DNA from: Marsupella aquatica
Lineage: Eukaryota; Marchantiophyta
DNA length: 64,000 nucleotides
Direction of reading: 5' to 3'
Assembly (NCBI GenBank): GCA_973895155.1
Contig: OZ316898.1
Location: forward strand, 12,896,001 to 12,960,000
Positions 1 through 12,080 of this stretch are shown here, in pieces. A program made the position numbers and the translations under genes. The notes below the pieces were generated by a model, which was given only the letters and a program-made list of their open reading frames with translations, was not told the DNA's origin and ran no database searches. How positions within the stretch are numbered: the first letter of the stretch is position 1; the number at the start of each line of letters is the position of its first letter.

Positions 1-3000
1 CTTACCTCGCAGCTCACTCCATCAGAGAAGATGCTCTCGCACGTTAGGTAGGTGAATCTGGTAAATACCACACTAGTCTACGGACTACTAGACTGTCTGA
101 GGGATGGAGCTCCAAGATCCGCATGACTGGTGCAAGTCCATGTCCATGTTCCCGGCCAGTTCATGGGACTACCTTGTCCACCTTCAGCTCCTATGAAGAT
201 TAGCCAGGAGGTAAGAGTTCTTAAAGCATAACTACAGTTTGAGGTACATTAGATCAGCCTGTGCATCACAAGCATCTGCGAGCTAAAAATAAGAAGTGAT
301 ATCCTGGAGGTCCACAGATTTGAGCAGCCATTTTCGTGTGGAAAGAGCGGATTCCATGGCAATTCGGAAAATCTGCACTTCGTTTGGCTCATAGTTTTAG
401 CACTTCACCGCGCTAGCTCCCAAGTCGATCAGCTCCCATCAGCTGGTGTAAGCCAAAAAGAGTAGAACAAGCAAACAATGCTAGATATGGAGTTGGGCCC
501 TGACCACCGTGGAGAGGGGCCTACACATACAACCGGACCCTGCAGTGGATCGGGACTTCGACGAATATATATCTTTGGATCCCAGGCCACTAGTTGGAGA
601 GAGCGTACGATCGATGCCTGGGATCTACATTTTGAAATTAAATTAAAACCTCGATCGCCAATTAAGCAACTACGATTGGGCATGTCGAGCCCCGGCACGA
701 GCTCCATCCTAGCCTGGACTTCATGATCAGGGGCAACTCTCGGAAGTCATTGAACGCTCAAAGCATTGAGCTTGGAGCTCACCTCCGGTCGTCCAGAGCC
801 AAAATTGAACGCTCCAAAACTTTGTCCGGGTAGCACTTATCATGGACGCTCTGGCGTCGTTGGGACACCTAACTAACGCGCTGCAGCGGTCCTACCAAAT
901 CATGCGAAAAGTGGGGCAGCTAGACTGCATGGGAGGATCTGTCCTTGACATGCATGCAGCCCTGACAACGTCGATCGATCGATGCCCAGCCATCGCTCAT
1001 GATTGATACGACGAAGATAACGACTGTAGCAGTCAGACATGTTGAGGTTGCTCGATCGATCAGTTAGTCCTTCTTATGCAGAATTGGGAACTTTTTCACT
1101 TTTTTATCAAGTTTCGTCAAAATCGCACCACTACTAGATAACACGATCATCGCTTTACGGCACTGTTTTTGATTCGATTAGACTAAAACACTCTGCCAGA
1201 CGTTTTTCTGATAATGCATTCGGATCTGCAGGTGTTGGAATTTTGCGAATTTCCTTGTGTATATAAGCTACCAAGTGTATTTTCTCACGACGTACTATCT
1301 TGAGACCTGATCCCCCTTCTCCTTGATTTACGGGAGTCTCTCGCTCCATGTATTCACTGTGATCACTTTGTGCGGTAGTGGTACGCTCATTTCACCACTG
1401 TTGATCTCGTTGGACCACCCTTCAGACCATTGATTCATCCCTGCCAGTGCGGCCTCCTGGCCTTGTATTTATGTACGTGGGCTCCCCCGCAAGGTCCCCA
1501 TTCAATCAACTGTGACAATCAGTACAAACCGTCGTAACTACTACCTACAGTACCGTTCACTAGCTTTGGCAGGCACACAGAAGGTTGATCTGGAGCTCAA
1601 TAATAATGCTAATTTGGATGATAATGTGAACGTCAGAATGCAGGTCACCTCTCGACGAAATCATGGTGAGACTTCTGGTTTAATCACCTGGTGAACAGCA
1701 CAGGCTCCGTTGAAATTATTGAGGTGCAGAATTGGCGTAATAATTATTTAGACTGTATAATTCTGCGGAGACTGGGCGGGAAGACTGTTGTCTGGTACGT
1801 AGTCAACACTACCGGCATCAATTCAATTACCAACAAGCAGATTTGGTAGGGGATGCTACTGCCCTAAACTAGGCCGTCCTGAATCGAAATGATTGTCGGA
1901 TTCTAATATTATTCCTGGATAATCTTGAGAAACACCGAAGAAGCACCAATTACTTAATCCCTTGCAATGGTTATTCTCGATCGAGGTCCCACAGAAGTTT
2001 ATGACTTGAACTCATCTGCCCAGTATTGATGGAGGTGAACAACTCATGGTGTTTCCAATTCTGAGACTGTCGATGATTGAAGAATTTGTTGGCATCGCCC
2101 GGCCAATTTGAGCTTAATCATAGGTTGGTGACATGATCTACTGCAATCATAGTTGCAATCGGGAATCTGAAATGACTGCTTTTTCAGATCTACGGTACAT
2201 GTCTTTGGACAAAACAAGATCGAGATCGAAGCTCTTGGTGCGGGAGGGAGCATGTACTAAATTGTTGTGATTGGCCACTGATATATGCACCATGTATGGT
2301 TGCTTTAGTGCTCCTACTAGCTCGATCAGGGAATCATTATTTCTATTTTGGACCTTGAGACTACCATTATGCTCTTCAATTCCTCAAAGGTCTAAATCAT
2401 CTTCGGTGATTTTCAATAATGATCAATAGTCATGCTCTTCGGTTCCTCCCGTTCAAAGGTCCTACCTCATCTTTGTTTGATTTCATTGATAATGAATTAT
2501 ACATAGGTTTATATCTAGGAGGTCCAAATGACTGGAGATACGGCTTCGAAAACACACAATGACAGCTCTACGAATGTTGCTTCACGTTCCTCAAATTCAG
2601 CTTCTAATTTGCATTGTGTTTCGTTCCACTGGGTTTCTCTCCTGGGTGCAACGCAGTAGTCTTCCTGGTGCCAATCGAGGCGATAACTCTCCATTAATTG
2701 CAAGCTTAATGATATCTGCTTTAGTTCTGTCTCGTAGAGACTTGAGAGGGCATCAGGTTACGATGCAAGTTATGGAAGCAGGTCGAGAAGCGGTCACTCG
2801 ATCCAATTCTCGAGCCCGACACAAGTGCTGCGCCCCAGTTCATTTTTCAAGCCACCGGAATTTCTGCCAGACTCCTCTGCATGATTCTGCGACTTCCGAC
2901 AAGAAAAGGATGGGCCACTCACAGATCGATGGAACTGCTTAATTAACAGTCTCAATTGCAGAACAATTGGCGCAGCTGTGTCGCATGCCACTGACTGGAT

Positions 3001-3455
3001 AATCTTTTAGAGCTAAATTCGGCGGTACTACTCATCAATTTTGATCAAGAAACTTCTGTAGCTACAGAATACATACTTGGGCGATAACAACACATAGCCA
3101 ACCTGAAGTGTCGACGGCTAGTTCGGAGAGCTTGCGGCTGGATCGACCTTATTGCTTATTCGCTTCTACTCGTGATATATACGCATACTGAGTGAAGTTC
3201 TAGCTGGGCACTGGGATGCCTCGATAGCTTAGTCACTCTTCTGCCTTCTGGGCGAGCTCCGGATCATGATGCACAACTTAAGCTGAGGAGAATCAGGCTA
3301 GGTGACCATGCATTGAAGTGGAGATTGTTGCGGCGTCGGTCTGTCAGGCGATTGAGGCGACTGAGGAGATACGATCTGATTTGTTGGTTGGGCCGAAACG
3401 TACAAGACGTCGGAGTTGGATCGGGTCCGGAGCGTATGATAGCAATTATAGATCA
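1..3455. other. Left-edge region, no gene supported
   Basis: No reading frame here resembles a known protein; the longest open frames are about 60-130 codons, overlap one another on both strands and lack conserved motifs. The last few hundred bases before 3456 should hold the promoter and 5' UTR of the MLO gene, but I cannot name specific elements. No tandem array or terminal-repeat structure was noticed. Confidence 0.5.
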
Positions 3456-6400
3456 ATGGAAAGTGACGCTGATGACCTTGGGTTAGAGGAGACACCGACA
3501 TATGCACTGGCAGTTACAGCTTTTTTATTCATTCTGGTGTCTCTTGCGGTGGAGCGAGGGATCAATCGGTTGAAAAAGGTTCGAGACTTTTTCAGAAGGG
3601 TTGTTCGCACTTCAGATGCAAGAAGTTCAGGGACACGTGCCGAGTTCTGAGTTCCAAAAAAAGCTAAGTTAGTGATGATAGGCATTGGGAATGGATAAGC
3701 ATTAGGCGAAATTGTAAACTTTTCCCGTGTGTATGTGCAGTACTTGAAGAGGAAGAATCAAAAACCTTTGCGGAAAGTGCTGGTCAAAATGACTGAAGGT
3801 TTGAATGAGCTCAAACTTTAGTTATTCCTCAATAGAACAACGCAACATTGTCTACTCAGGTCACTCGATCAATATTCCACCTTCATATTCAATGAAATTG
3901 TTTTGAATGTTGCCAGGCTGTGATGAATGAGTTGCTGATGAGCGAATACTTGTTTTGGTGCAGAATTGATGCTCTTGGGATTCATTTCTTTACTACTTAC
4001 CGTCCTCCAGAATCCAGTCGTGAAGCTCTGCATGCCTGCTAACTTTGCAAAGCACCTGTTGCCTTGTCGTAAGAGGCATTTCATTTCAGACGCATCTGCT
4101 CCTGCAATCTCTCGTGTCCCTACGATCGGGAGAAGGCTTTTTTTCTTCTATGATGATGATCAGGGAAGCTTGGACCTCGAGCCCCGGCGCCAGTTGCTTA
4201 CACAAAATGTCACCGCAACTGGCCATTGCTCATCACAGGCAAGCTCTAAGCGATAGTTTGCCATGGACTAGAGAAGTCCAAAGAAACTTCGCATTGATAA
4301 CACTGAATCCGTTTGCAAACGTACCTGAGAAGAGTTTCTTCGAATTCCGATTAAAGTTTTTTCCAGAACAAAACAAAGCGAAACAAATTCAATTTGTACG
4401 TGATGATTTTATATAATGTCTACTAGTATTTCAAAAATATGAGCTCACATTATATAGCAAATACTTCCAGCCATTCCAGAAAATGAAAATCTGGGGTACA
4501 AAGAAGCTTGGATCGATGGGAAGTCGTGGACAATGTGAGGCATTTCCGGGATTTCCATCGTCCGAAGCTATTAATCAGGTAGGCATATCATCCTAGATAG
4601 CAATTGACCCGTACCAAGTTTGGGTCACAATCCAAACAGGCCCTTCGTATTAAGTATTTGTTCATTGATTCTCGTGTTCCTGCAGGGAAAGGTCCCATTC
4701 ATTTCTCTTGAAGTTCTGCACCAACTGCATATCTTTATATTTGTTTTGGCGGTCACGCATGTCTGCTATAGCTTTGTGACCATCTGCCTCGGGTTTGCAA
4801 GGGTGAGTTGTCCAGTGGGTATCTCCATGTTTCTACACAAATTTAGTTTCTAGCTTGGTATCCTATGGTAGTGTTTCATTCACTTCAATCTTGACCAGTC
4901 CAGTTCATGAAATTACCTCGTCATGCCTGAAGTAATTGTGGTGGTCAATCAGCTACAAAGGTGGCAGCGCTGGGAACAAGAAACCAAAGTCGACGGATTT
5001 GATGGAGCTGAAGGTGGGCTTCTGCAACCTTTCCGTTTTGAATCATTGCACTTTCTTCAGTCCCTATGTCCCATGCCCTGCGAGGTGAAATATGCTAGGT
5101 GAGCTTAATCTGGCTTTGCGGTTTGAGAATTGACATTCAAACTGGTCACTGCACAAAACACACATTCATGATATATAAACCAGAGTCCCAAACTATGAAG
5201 AATCATCACTCCAAGTAATGAAAGGTATCACATTTCTGATCTTTGCAGGTGCTGTGCAGATCTGGAGAACAGATATCGGAAGATTCTTCAATCAGAGAGG
5301 CATTACTATGGCAGACATTCAAATGCATATTTTGACGGGCATAACCATTCCTGTTACAGCAATTCCATTTCAATCTGGATTGTAAGAAACTCCTTTCTGT
5401 TGGACTCCTGCGGTGGTATAGTGGGTATGTACAATCGTCCTTCAGTCAAGATTCACCCAATGCTATGAAAGTGGCACTAATGGATATTGCTTGCAGGTGT
5501 GCTTCTTCCAGCAATTTTTTCAGTCTGTATCAAGGGAAGATTATCTGGTACTACGTGTGCGGTTTATGAATGTAAGTGTTGTGTCTTCGCTCTCCACACT
5601 GGCCCAGTACCGATAAGAGATGAAATGTTACTATATCATTGACAATCTGGCCTACACGATATCACGATTGCTTGCATTCAGAAATCTGCGAATAACTGGG
5701 TCATTGTATTGGTGGTTGGAGTAGTTATTTAGAAGAATTTCTATTGATCTGCTGGATTTCTATTGATCTGCTGGCTCGCTCACTTGTGGCACTCCAACCG
5801 TACAGAATCACAACTTGTCAGAACCCTTCAATTTTTGGGAGTATGTTATTCGCTCCATGCAAGTGGAATTCAAGATAGTGATCGGGATCAGGTATGCGCA
5901 AATTAAAAAGACTACCACTGTCTATCAAGAGCAGGGAAACGAAATGACCTCCCATAGCTTTCAGATCCTTAACTAGAGTAGATTGAGCCTTCTTGCCTTG
6001 ACTTACATTCTAGTGAGGGAAGCGTATGTACCAGAGAGGCACAGAGAACATACTTGTGACGAAGAAATTGACGGTGTTGTTGTGCTGTGTAGCTGGTGGC
6101 TTTGGATATTTGTGACACTCTTTTTACTTCTGAATATTCACGGTGAGGCTTCCCATCATCCCAGAGATCTCGGAGATTGATTCTTGAAGCTGCTCTACCG
6201 GTTTCTGGGCTTGGGATTCGACGTTTGTTCAATAGCACTCTTTCCCTCCCTGACGGTTCTCTGAGACTTTGTTCAAAGTTGTGTGCAACCTTGTTATCTA
6301 TGGGTCTTCAACTGGATGACCCGCTGGATGATTGCAGGTTGGGACACACACTTCTGGGTGGCCTTCATTCCAACCATTGTAAGTGAAATGCAGAACGTGT

Positions 6401-8331
6401 GCTCATTCCTGCTGCAGCTTATCCAAATTTCAATGCAAAAATTGTTGCATCCCATAGATGCATTTCAAAGTTTGATCTGCCTGGGTGATTACTTGCTTCT
6501 ATTTGAGATTTGCACAATAATCTCAGTGAACGCAAGGACGTAACTAACTGCACACATTGAGACTTCAGGAGTACCAACATGAGACAAGTTTGTCAATGTA
6601 AACATGTGTATTAATGAAGATGTTGAGAAATCTTCCTCCAATTCTTTGCAGATTGTTCTTATTATTGGTACAACCCAGCAGCATATAATTTCAACCTTGT
6701 CTCTGCAAGCTAAGAGACATGCTGCAGATGTCATAGCAGCCGAGACCAATCCTGAAACGGTACCAAGGCCTATGACGGAGACAGACACAGCCCTTTGCGG
6801 AGCTGATAAGTTGTTCTGGTTCGATAATTCAAGACTTGTTCTGAGACTAGTTCACTTTGTCATGTTCCAGGTGACAATTGCTGATTACCTTACGCTTCGA
6901 AGGCTTTGTCTTATGTATTTGTGGCTCATTTTAAGTTTTCTTTTGACCTTGTCTTGACAGCCGTTGAATATGTTGCCTGCAGAACTCTTTTGAGCTTGCT
7001 CTCTTCGTCTGGATGCTGGTAAGAATCCTGAGAAGCCACTTTCCTCTATGCGGGGTATTGAATCCTAAGGTCTCACTACGTCCTGTGTAATGCAATTCAT
7101 GCTGACTCGTTGTCCACATAACTGTCTTTGAGATTCGTGTGTAGCCTAGTCTACGAGGTTATAATGTGAGAGATCTTTCCAAATTGCTTCATAGATATGT
7201 GCTATTCTCATAAAGTGTTGATAGTTGGTTTGTCCTTGTTGCAACTTGATATGCAAGCTAACCTGGTGATGATGACTGTGCGTACAGACAGATGTAGGAT
7301 GGAATTCTTGCATCATGGGAAATCACAAGCTCCTTCTTGTGCGACTATCTATAGGGTATGTCCTTCAGAAATGTTTGGATCTCACGTATCTATTTTTGAC
7401 TGTGTTTTAAGCTCACTCTATTTTTGACCTAGGTCTCCTGCATAATAAAATTTAAGACCGGATACTTTCTGTAGAGACGCCTCCGACACTCCATGAGGAT
7501 GTAAACAGACAACAGTGAATATTTGCATCGAAAACCGCCGACAGTTTTCGAATTTACCTGGTCTGATGGGGGCCGGTCGCTTGTGCCCAGGTTGATTGCG
7601 CAGCTCCTAGCTAGCTACAGCACTTTGCCAATCTATGCCCTTGTTACACAGGTAATTATTTACACTGTCCCGTTCTGCATTACTGCTTGCAGGACGTCAT
7701 ACTTTGCTGCTTGAGATACCTATCCCTCACTTGAGGTGCTTTCCATAGTACCATCCATTGCACCTACATTTTGATTGGTTGAATTTACAAACTTCAACTG
7801 TACACCATTCGTCCCCCACTGCCAATCCCTTTGTCCAATGTAGGCCTCCCTTACTTTCCGCTTCAGTCTGGGATTGCAAGAATAGGATTGTGCGTTCCCT
7901 GCTCGTGGCTTTTCCTGTTAACAATACAACTTGGGGCACGCGTGAAAAATAAATAAATTGTTCTTGCATCTCTATCATCCGCGCAGATGGGATCTCAAAT
8001 GAAAGAGACTATCTTTACAAAGCACGTGTATGAGAACCTCAAGCAATGGAAAGCCAAAGCTACGAGAATCTCAGTTAAGAGGCAGTCAGAAAGATCAAGT
8101 TCTCAAGAAATCGACCAACCAGACAGAACTACAGCCAGTGCAGAGTTGTCAACCGAAGCAAGCCAACCGGTGGAGTCAAGCACAGAGCTAACAATTGAAC
8201 CCGAGGAAGGGACATCTGAGCCGGGCCCCAGAGAGCCGAATCCAGAACTGGTACGAAGGTTTCAAAAGATGTATGGAAAGGTAGTAGCAGCACAGAAATT
8301 CAAATTGGCAAGACAGAATGACCCAAGATAG
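3456..8331 (+). CDS. MLO: MLO-family seven-transmembrane protein, 15 exons, 578 aa
   Basis: Seven-transmembrane plant protein with an extracellular N-terminus and a cytosolic calmodulin-binding tail; family members act in powdery-mildew susceptibility, root thigmomorphogenesis and pollen-tube reception, several as calcium channels. Exons by eye: 3456-3578, 3741-3798, 3964-4238, 4686-4802, 4953-5013, 5260-5381, 5497-5571, 5806-5891, 6093-6142, 6338-6378, 6652-6870, 6983-7018, 7288-7355, 7591-7651, 7987-8331; all phases agree. Signatures in order: LEETPTYALAV (res ~10-20), ELMLLGFISLLLTV (from ~61), LHQLHIFIFVLAV (~162), FFQQFFQSVSREDYLVLR, WWLWIFVTLFLLLNIHG, LFWFDNSRLVLRLVHFVMFQ (to 409), STLPIYALVTQ, then the calmodulin-binding segment around LKQWKAKA (W485). 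The extracellular loop cysteines (LCMPAN...LPC, GHC, SCIM) are present. Start at the ATG at 3456, because the upstream in-frame stretch opens only with GTG. Intron 3 appears GC-AG. Exon 6 diverges from the family consensus and is the least certain exon. Confidence 0.93.
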
Positions 8332-9468
8332 TCACCTGTCCAATGGTGCTCTACCATATCACGTAGAGTGTGCTGAGGAAGCAGAAAGGACATCAATGAG
8401 GCTGAAAATGGTGTATGGTGAGCTAGGTCTGGAGCCTCCAGAAGATCCGCTCCCAATAGACGGGCATTCCTCTGGCAGCAGAGAGAACAAGGTTTACTTC
8501 CATATGAAGCGATGGAGCTAAAAGTCTTCGGAGTCACGAGTGTCAGCACTCCGAGTTACAGTAGCTTGTATTTCAGGGCATGACGTTAAGATTTCGGACA
8601 ACTGTACTTTGTCGTTGGACTCCTTACTACCTACCACTGAAATAACTGTAACTCGGCATCTACCTGAACGTCACTCGAAAACAGCACAAGAATCAGAGGG
8701 TTTGGTACAAGACGACGTTCTACTTTACGTATCATACGCTTACACTCGATTAGTGTTGTTCGTCTCAGATAGTTTGTTCAGAGCGAGAATAGAGGTAAAT
8801 GAAGTCATCAGTCAACCGAGGTCACACAGCATGTAATCTCCAGAAAATTTACTCATTGAAACTAGATGAATAGGCACTAGGAGAAAAGGGCACAGTACGG
8901 AACAGTAACGTGACCAGACTAGTGAAAAGTAGAACTACTTGACTGTCAAGTAAGAGCACCTAATGCCTTTGGAAGGTCCACAGTGCTTCCGATTCTTGAG
9001 AAGTAGATGAGGAGAGTATATAAAACAGTAAATGAGACTGGCGAGAATATCATCACTACAACCGCGTGGATTTCATAACTAGCAATAGTAACGATTCGAA
9101 AGTCTAAAGTCCAGGAATGTTGACCGTCAATCAGGTCGTAATGCGGAACGACATGGATGAGACACTTTTCAGAATGGCACCGGAGCAGACACTTCGTGAC
9201 CCCACCGAGACGTCTCAAGAAACAACTCTGCCCTAAGCAGTACAGAAAGTCAAATGTTGAAGCTATTCAGAACATTTTGCAACGATGATCAACACGCGGA
9301 AAATCGCATCTATCGATGCAAAGGAAGGGTCTTTGCAACAATTTCGGAGAAGTCGCAACAATATTTCAAGAGAATTGTCCACAAACCCCAAATCTTCATC
9401 ATCAAATGCTAACTAATTGTACAGACACAAGTCACTACGGTACCCACTTTGTTTGAAATTGTTCATAC
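8332..9468. other. MLO 3' flank, no further gene seen
   Basis: This should hold the MLO 3' UTR and intergenic DNA. A 67-codon frame just after the MLO stop (8318-8521, out of frame with the last exon) has no recognisable motif and could be 3' UTR. No repeats of note. Confidence 0.5.
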
Positions 9469-9705
9469 ATGCTGCTTGCTATTCTACTTATCAGTCTATC
9501 GCTCCTCGTTACAACAGCCTCATCAGTGAATCCTCTACCGATGCCTACGGGATGCTGCAGTGTCTCAGCAAGTGGTTCGCTTGGTAATGCTAAAGACGCA
9601 CTTCAAACTTGGCCAGGTGCCTTGACGGAGGGGGTGTCGGAGAAATACTCAGCTCCTAAGGATGAGGCATATCATCTACATCGCCTCAGGCATCAATTTT
9701 CTTAA
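9469..9705 (+). CDS. Possible small secreted protein, 78 aa (doubtful)
   Basis: An ATG-initiated frame whose first ~20 residues (MLLAILLISLSLLVTTASS) look like a signal peptide with a cleavable Ala-Ser-Ser end, followed by a mature part of ~58 residues with an adjacent Cys pair near its start. It ends 30 bp inside the 3' end of the FAD6 coding region on the opposite strand. No family is recognised, and a chance frame in the FAD6 3' flank is at least as likely. The signal-like N-terminus is the only positive evidence. Confidence 0.2.
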   Translation: MLLAILLISLSLLVTTASSVNPLPMPTGCCSVSASGSLGNAKDALQTWPGALTEGVSEKYSAPKDEAYHLHRLRHQFS

Positions 9706-11052
9706 TGAACCAATAACCTTAGATTCTTCTACGCCTTCATCGAGAGAAACATAGTTCTTCTCCTCATCATAAATATGACATTGCGTCATAATAGTTTTCA
9801 TCAATCGCCAGTTCCAGCTTGCCTCGTTCATATGCTTCCCCCAATTTTGCCGAATAGAATCAGTGGCCGGTCGTAAGTTGTAGCTGGGGATTTTTTGAGA
9901 AACATGGTGTGGAATGTGCACATTGATATCATGGCATAGAATTTCAATCCATGACGGATAATCACAATGCACTGTTCCACCTAACTGTGCAGCCGCTGAA
10001 TTCCACTCACTCTCGTCCTTGAATGGAATATGGGGTGCTGTATGATGAACCATTGTGAAAGTGCTCATCCAGAAATGGTACCCAAGCCAAGGCATCAACC
10101 AAAATTTGACCCAGCCAGCAATCCCGGTGAAGTAAATAATGGCAGGCCATCCAATAGCCACAAAAGCAAAGACAGCTGCGAGACTAACCTTCACACGATT
10201 CTGCTCACTACGGCGGAACTTCTTCAGGTCAAAGTGCCAAAGGTACCAATGCCCAATGGAAGCCCAAGGCCGAAGCGGTCCCAGCCCGTACTCCAGTATC
10301 GCCTTGACCCATCCTGGAGAAGTCTCCCATTCCTCCCGCACAATTGGATGCCATGCGGTATCCTCAACCAGCATGTTTGTCTTGGCATGGTGACGATCGT
10401 GCTTGAATCTCCAGGGCTCGTATGGATAAATCAATGGCATGAATGCCACAGTCCCAACAATATCCTCCACAAGCTTGTTCTTGGAGAAGGACTTGTGAGC
10501 GCAGTCATGACCTATCACGAAAAACCCTGTGGCAGCAGTGCCAGTCCAAGCCCAAGCAAATGGCAGCAAATACCACGGAGATTTCGCAATCCAGAAAATC
10601 CCGAGTGCATACGCTGCTATAGTAATGGCCACACTCTTCCAAGCCTTCCAGGGATCGATTTCGAACACCTCAGGCGGCAGGCTGTCGATGACCTTCTTCA
10701 GCGTGACTCCCTCCGGAATAGGCTCTCCAATTTGTCTAAAGCCATACTCCTCAGCAAGCAGTGCTCTCCCCTCTGCGGAGGTCAGCGGATCAACTGCAAC
10801 TGGCGCACCCACAGCGTCAACCCTAAACGGTCTCGACCCTCCTCCAGTCCTCCCAATTCTCAAACAGAGAGGATTAAACCTCTCCTGCCTGCGCCTGCTG
10901 CACAATGACGCCCTGGTGCCAATTCCAGAGAACGATGAGCCCAACGACGCAGCCCCGCCGTTCCCCTTTCTCGTCGGTAATTGCAATGACGATCTGCTGG
11001 CCGGAAGTCTGGCACCACTCTGGAGAGCGATGCTCATGGAGCTGCAAGCCAT
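9676..11052 (-). CDS. FAD6: Plastid omega-6 fatty acid desaturase FAD6, intronless, 458 aa
   Basis: Chloroplast envelope enzyme that converts 18:1/16:1 acyl groups on plastid glycerolipids to 18:2/16:2, using ferredoxin. All three di-iron histidine boxes are intact: HDCAH at 182-186, HDRHH at 218-222 and HIPHH at 379-383, with an extra HH at 336-337. Family-typical blocks include FRQIGE (105-110), AKSPWYLLPFAWAWTGTA, WLGYHFWMSTFTMVHHTAPH and NWRLMKTIMTQCH. Residues 1 to ~80 are Ser/Arg/Ala-rich, as expected of a chloroplast transit peptide. Length matches the family (~440-460 aa). The ATG at 11052 is chosen; an in-frame upstream extension of 64 codons runs into the tandem repeat and is probably not translated. 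The gene has no introns, unlike flowering-plant FAD6, so it could be an ancient retrocopy or a lineage with intron loss. The reading frame is undamaged. Confidence 0.96.
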   Translation of the reverse strand: MACSSMSIALQSGARLPASRSSLQLPTRKGNGGAASLGSSFSGIGTRASLCSRRRQERFNPLCLRIGRTGGGSRPFRVDAVGAPVAVDPLTSAEGRALLAEEYGFRQIGEPIPEGVTLKKVIDSLPPEVFEIDPWKAWKSVAITIAAYALGIFWIAKSPWYLLPFAWAWTGTAATGFFVIGHDCAHKSFSKNKLVEDIVGTVAFMPLIYPYEPWRFKHDRHHAKTNMLVEDTAWHPIVREEWETSPGWVKAILEYGLGPLRPWASIGHWYLWHFDLKKFRRSEQNRVKVSLAAVFAFVAIGWPAIIYFTGIAGWVKFWLMPWLGYHFWMSTFTMVHHTAPHIPFKDESEWNSAAAQLGGTVHCDYPSWIEILCHDINVHIPHHVSQKIPSYNLRPATDSIRQNWGKHMNEASWNWRLMKTIMTQCHIYDEEKNYVSLDEGVEESKVIGSLRKLMPEAM

Positions 11053-11107
11053 TGTTGCCAATTCCTCGCAAAGCAATCCGCAAGCCCAGCCCCGAATCTC
11101 ACTTCTG

Positions 11108-11537
11108 ATGGAATCGGCGGACAGCAAACCAAACCAAACCAACCCTCTCTTCACAAAACTGGCAAGCTTTTCATCGTGATGGGCAGCTCGCTTCACGAGC
11201 AAGAATGGCGAGATGGTTGGCTCCGAACTGGACGAATTGCACAAATCGGAAACTGCCAGCCAAAGCTCTCCTCACAGAACTGGCAAGCTTGTCATTGCGA
11301 TGGGCAGCTCGCTTCACGAGCAACAATGGAGAGATGGTTGGCTCCGAACTGGACGAATTGCACAGATCGGAAGACAGCCAACCAAAGCTCTCTCCACAAA
11401 ATGGACAAGCTGTCCATTGATATGGGGCAGCTGAGCAGCTCTCTTCACGAGGAAGAATGGAGAGATGGTTGGCTCCGAACTGAACGAATTGCACGACTCG
11501 GAAATGGCGGTGGCGGTCTCTCCATTGGCCGTCGCTG
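11108..11537. repeat. ~120-bp tandem repeat, about 3.5 copies, upstream of FAD6
   Basis: Three near-complete copies begin near 11171, 11293 and 11412, each carrying the core CGAGATGGTTGGCTCCGAAC or AGAGATGGTTGGCTCCGAAC, a following GAATTGCAC and an end like CACAAAACTGGCAAGCTT. A half copy at 11108-11170 merges into the FAD6 5' UTR. The array supplies a spurious upstream ATG in frame with FAD6, so it probably lies in the promoter or 5' UTR. Confidence 0.9.
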
Positions 11538-11571
11538 AGTCCACGTCAACCATCGGAAGGAGATTTCCGCC

Positions 11572-12080
11572 CACTCTCGTTCGTCACCGCTTCTGAGGGT
11601 CACTCCCTTTCTTCACCCACTCTCGTTCGTCACCGCTTCTGAGGGTCACTCCCTTTCTTCACGGCTTCTGAGGGTCACTCCCTTTCTTCACCGCTTCTGA
11701 GGGTGGCCTTACAAGACCTTGGGGCTCTTCTGAGGGTGGCTTTACAAGACCTTGGCTCTTCTGAGGGTGGCCTTACCAGACCTTGGGGCTCTGCTGAGGG
11801 TGGTTTTACAAGACCTTGGGGCTCTTATGAGGGTGGCTTTACAAGACCTTGGGCTCTTATGAGGGTGGCTTTACAAGGCCTTGGGGCTCTGCTGAGGGTG
11901 GTTTTACAAGACCTTGGGGTCTTATGAGGGTGGCTTTACAAGACCTTGGGGCTCTGCCAAGGGTGGCTTTACAAGACCTTAGGGCTCTGCCAAGGGTGGC
12001 TTTACAAGAGACCCTGGGGCTCTTATGAGGGTGGCTTCACAAGAACCTAGGGCTCTTATGAGGGTGGCTAAAGTCCTTGG
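11572..12080. repeat. Minisatellite, ~33-bp unit GGGTGGCTTTACAAGACCTT...
   Basis: The block opens with two 46-bp copies containing CACCGCTTCTGAGGGTCACT and two shorter ~31-bp copies, then passes without a gap into about eleven copies of a 31-33-bp unit (GAGGGTGGCTTTACAAGACC, then TTGGGGCTCTTAT). The shared CTTCTGAGGGT shows that the two arrays have a common origin. No gene is interrupted. Confidence 0.93.

Noticed and set aside
1155-1349. 64-codon minus-strand frame near the left edge
   Set aside because: Plausible amino-acid mix but no recognisable domain or splice context; not enough to call a gene.
10030-10908. 292-codon plus-strand frame
   Set aside because: Antisense shadow of FAD6, whose own frame has all the conserved motifs; the antisense product has no family features.
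11053-11244. 64-codon N-terminal extension of FAD6
   Set aside because: Mostly tandem-repeat sequence; the ATG at 11052 gives a transit peptide and length typical of FAD6.
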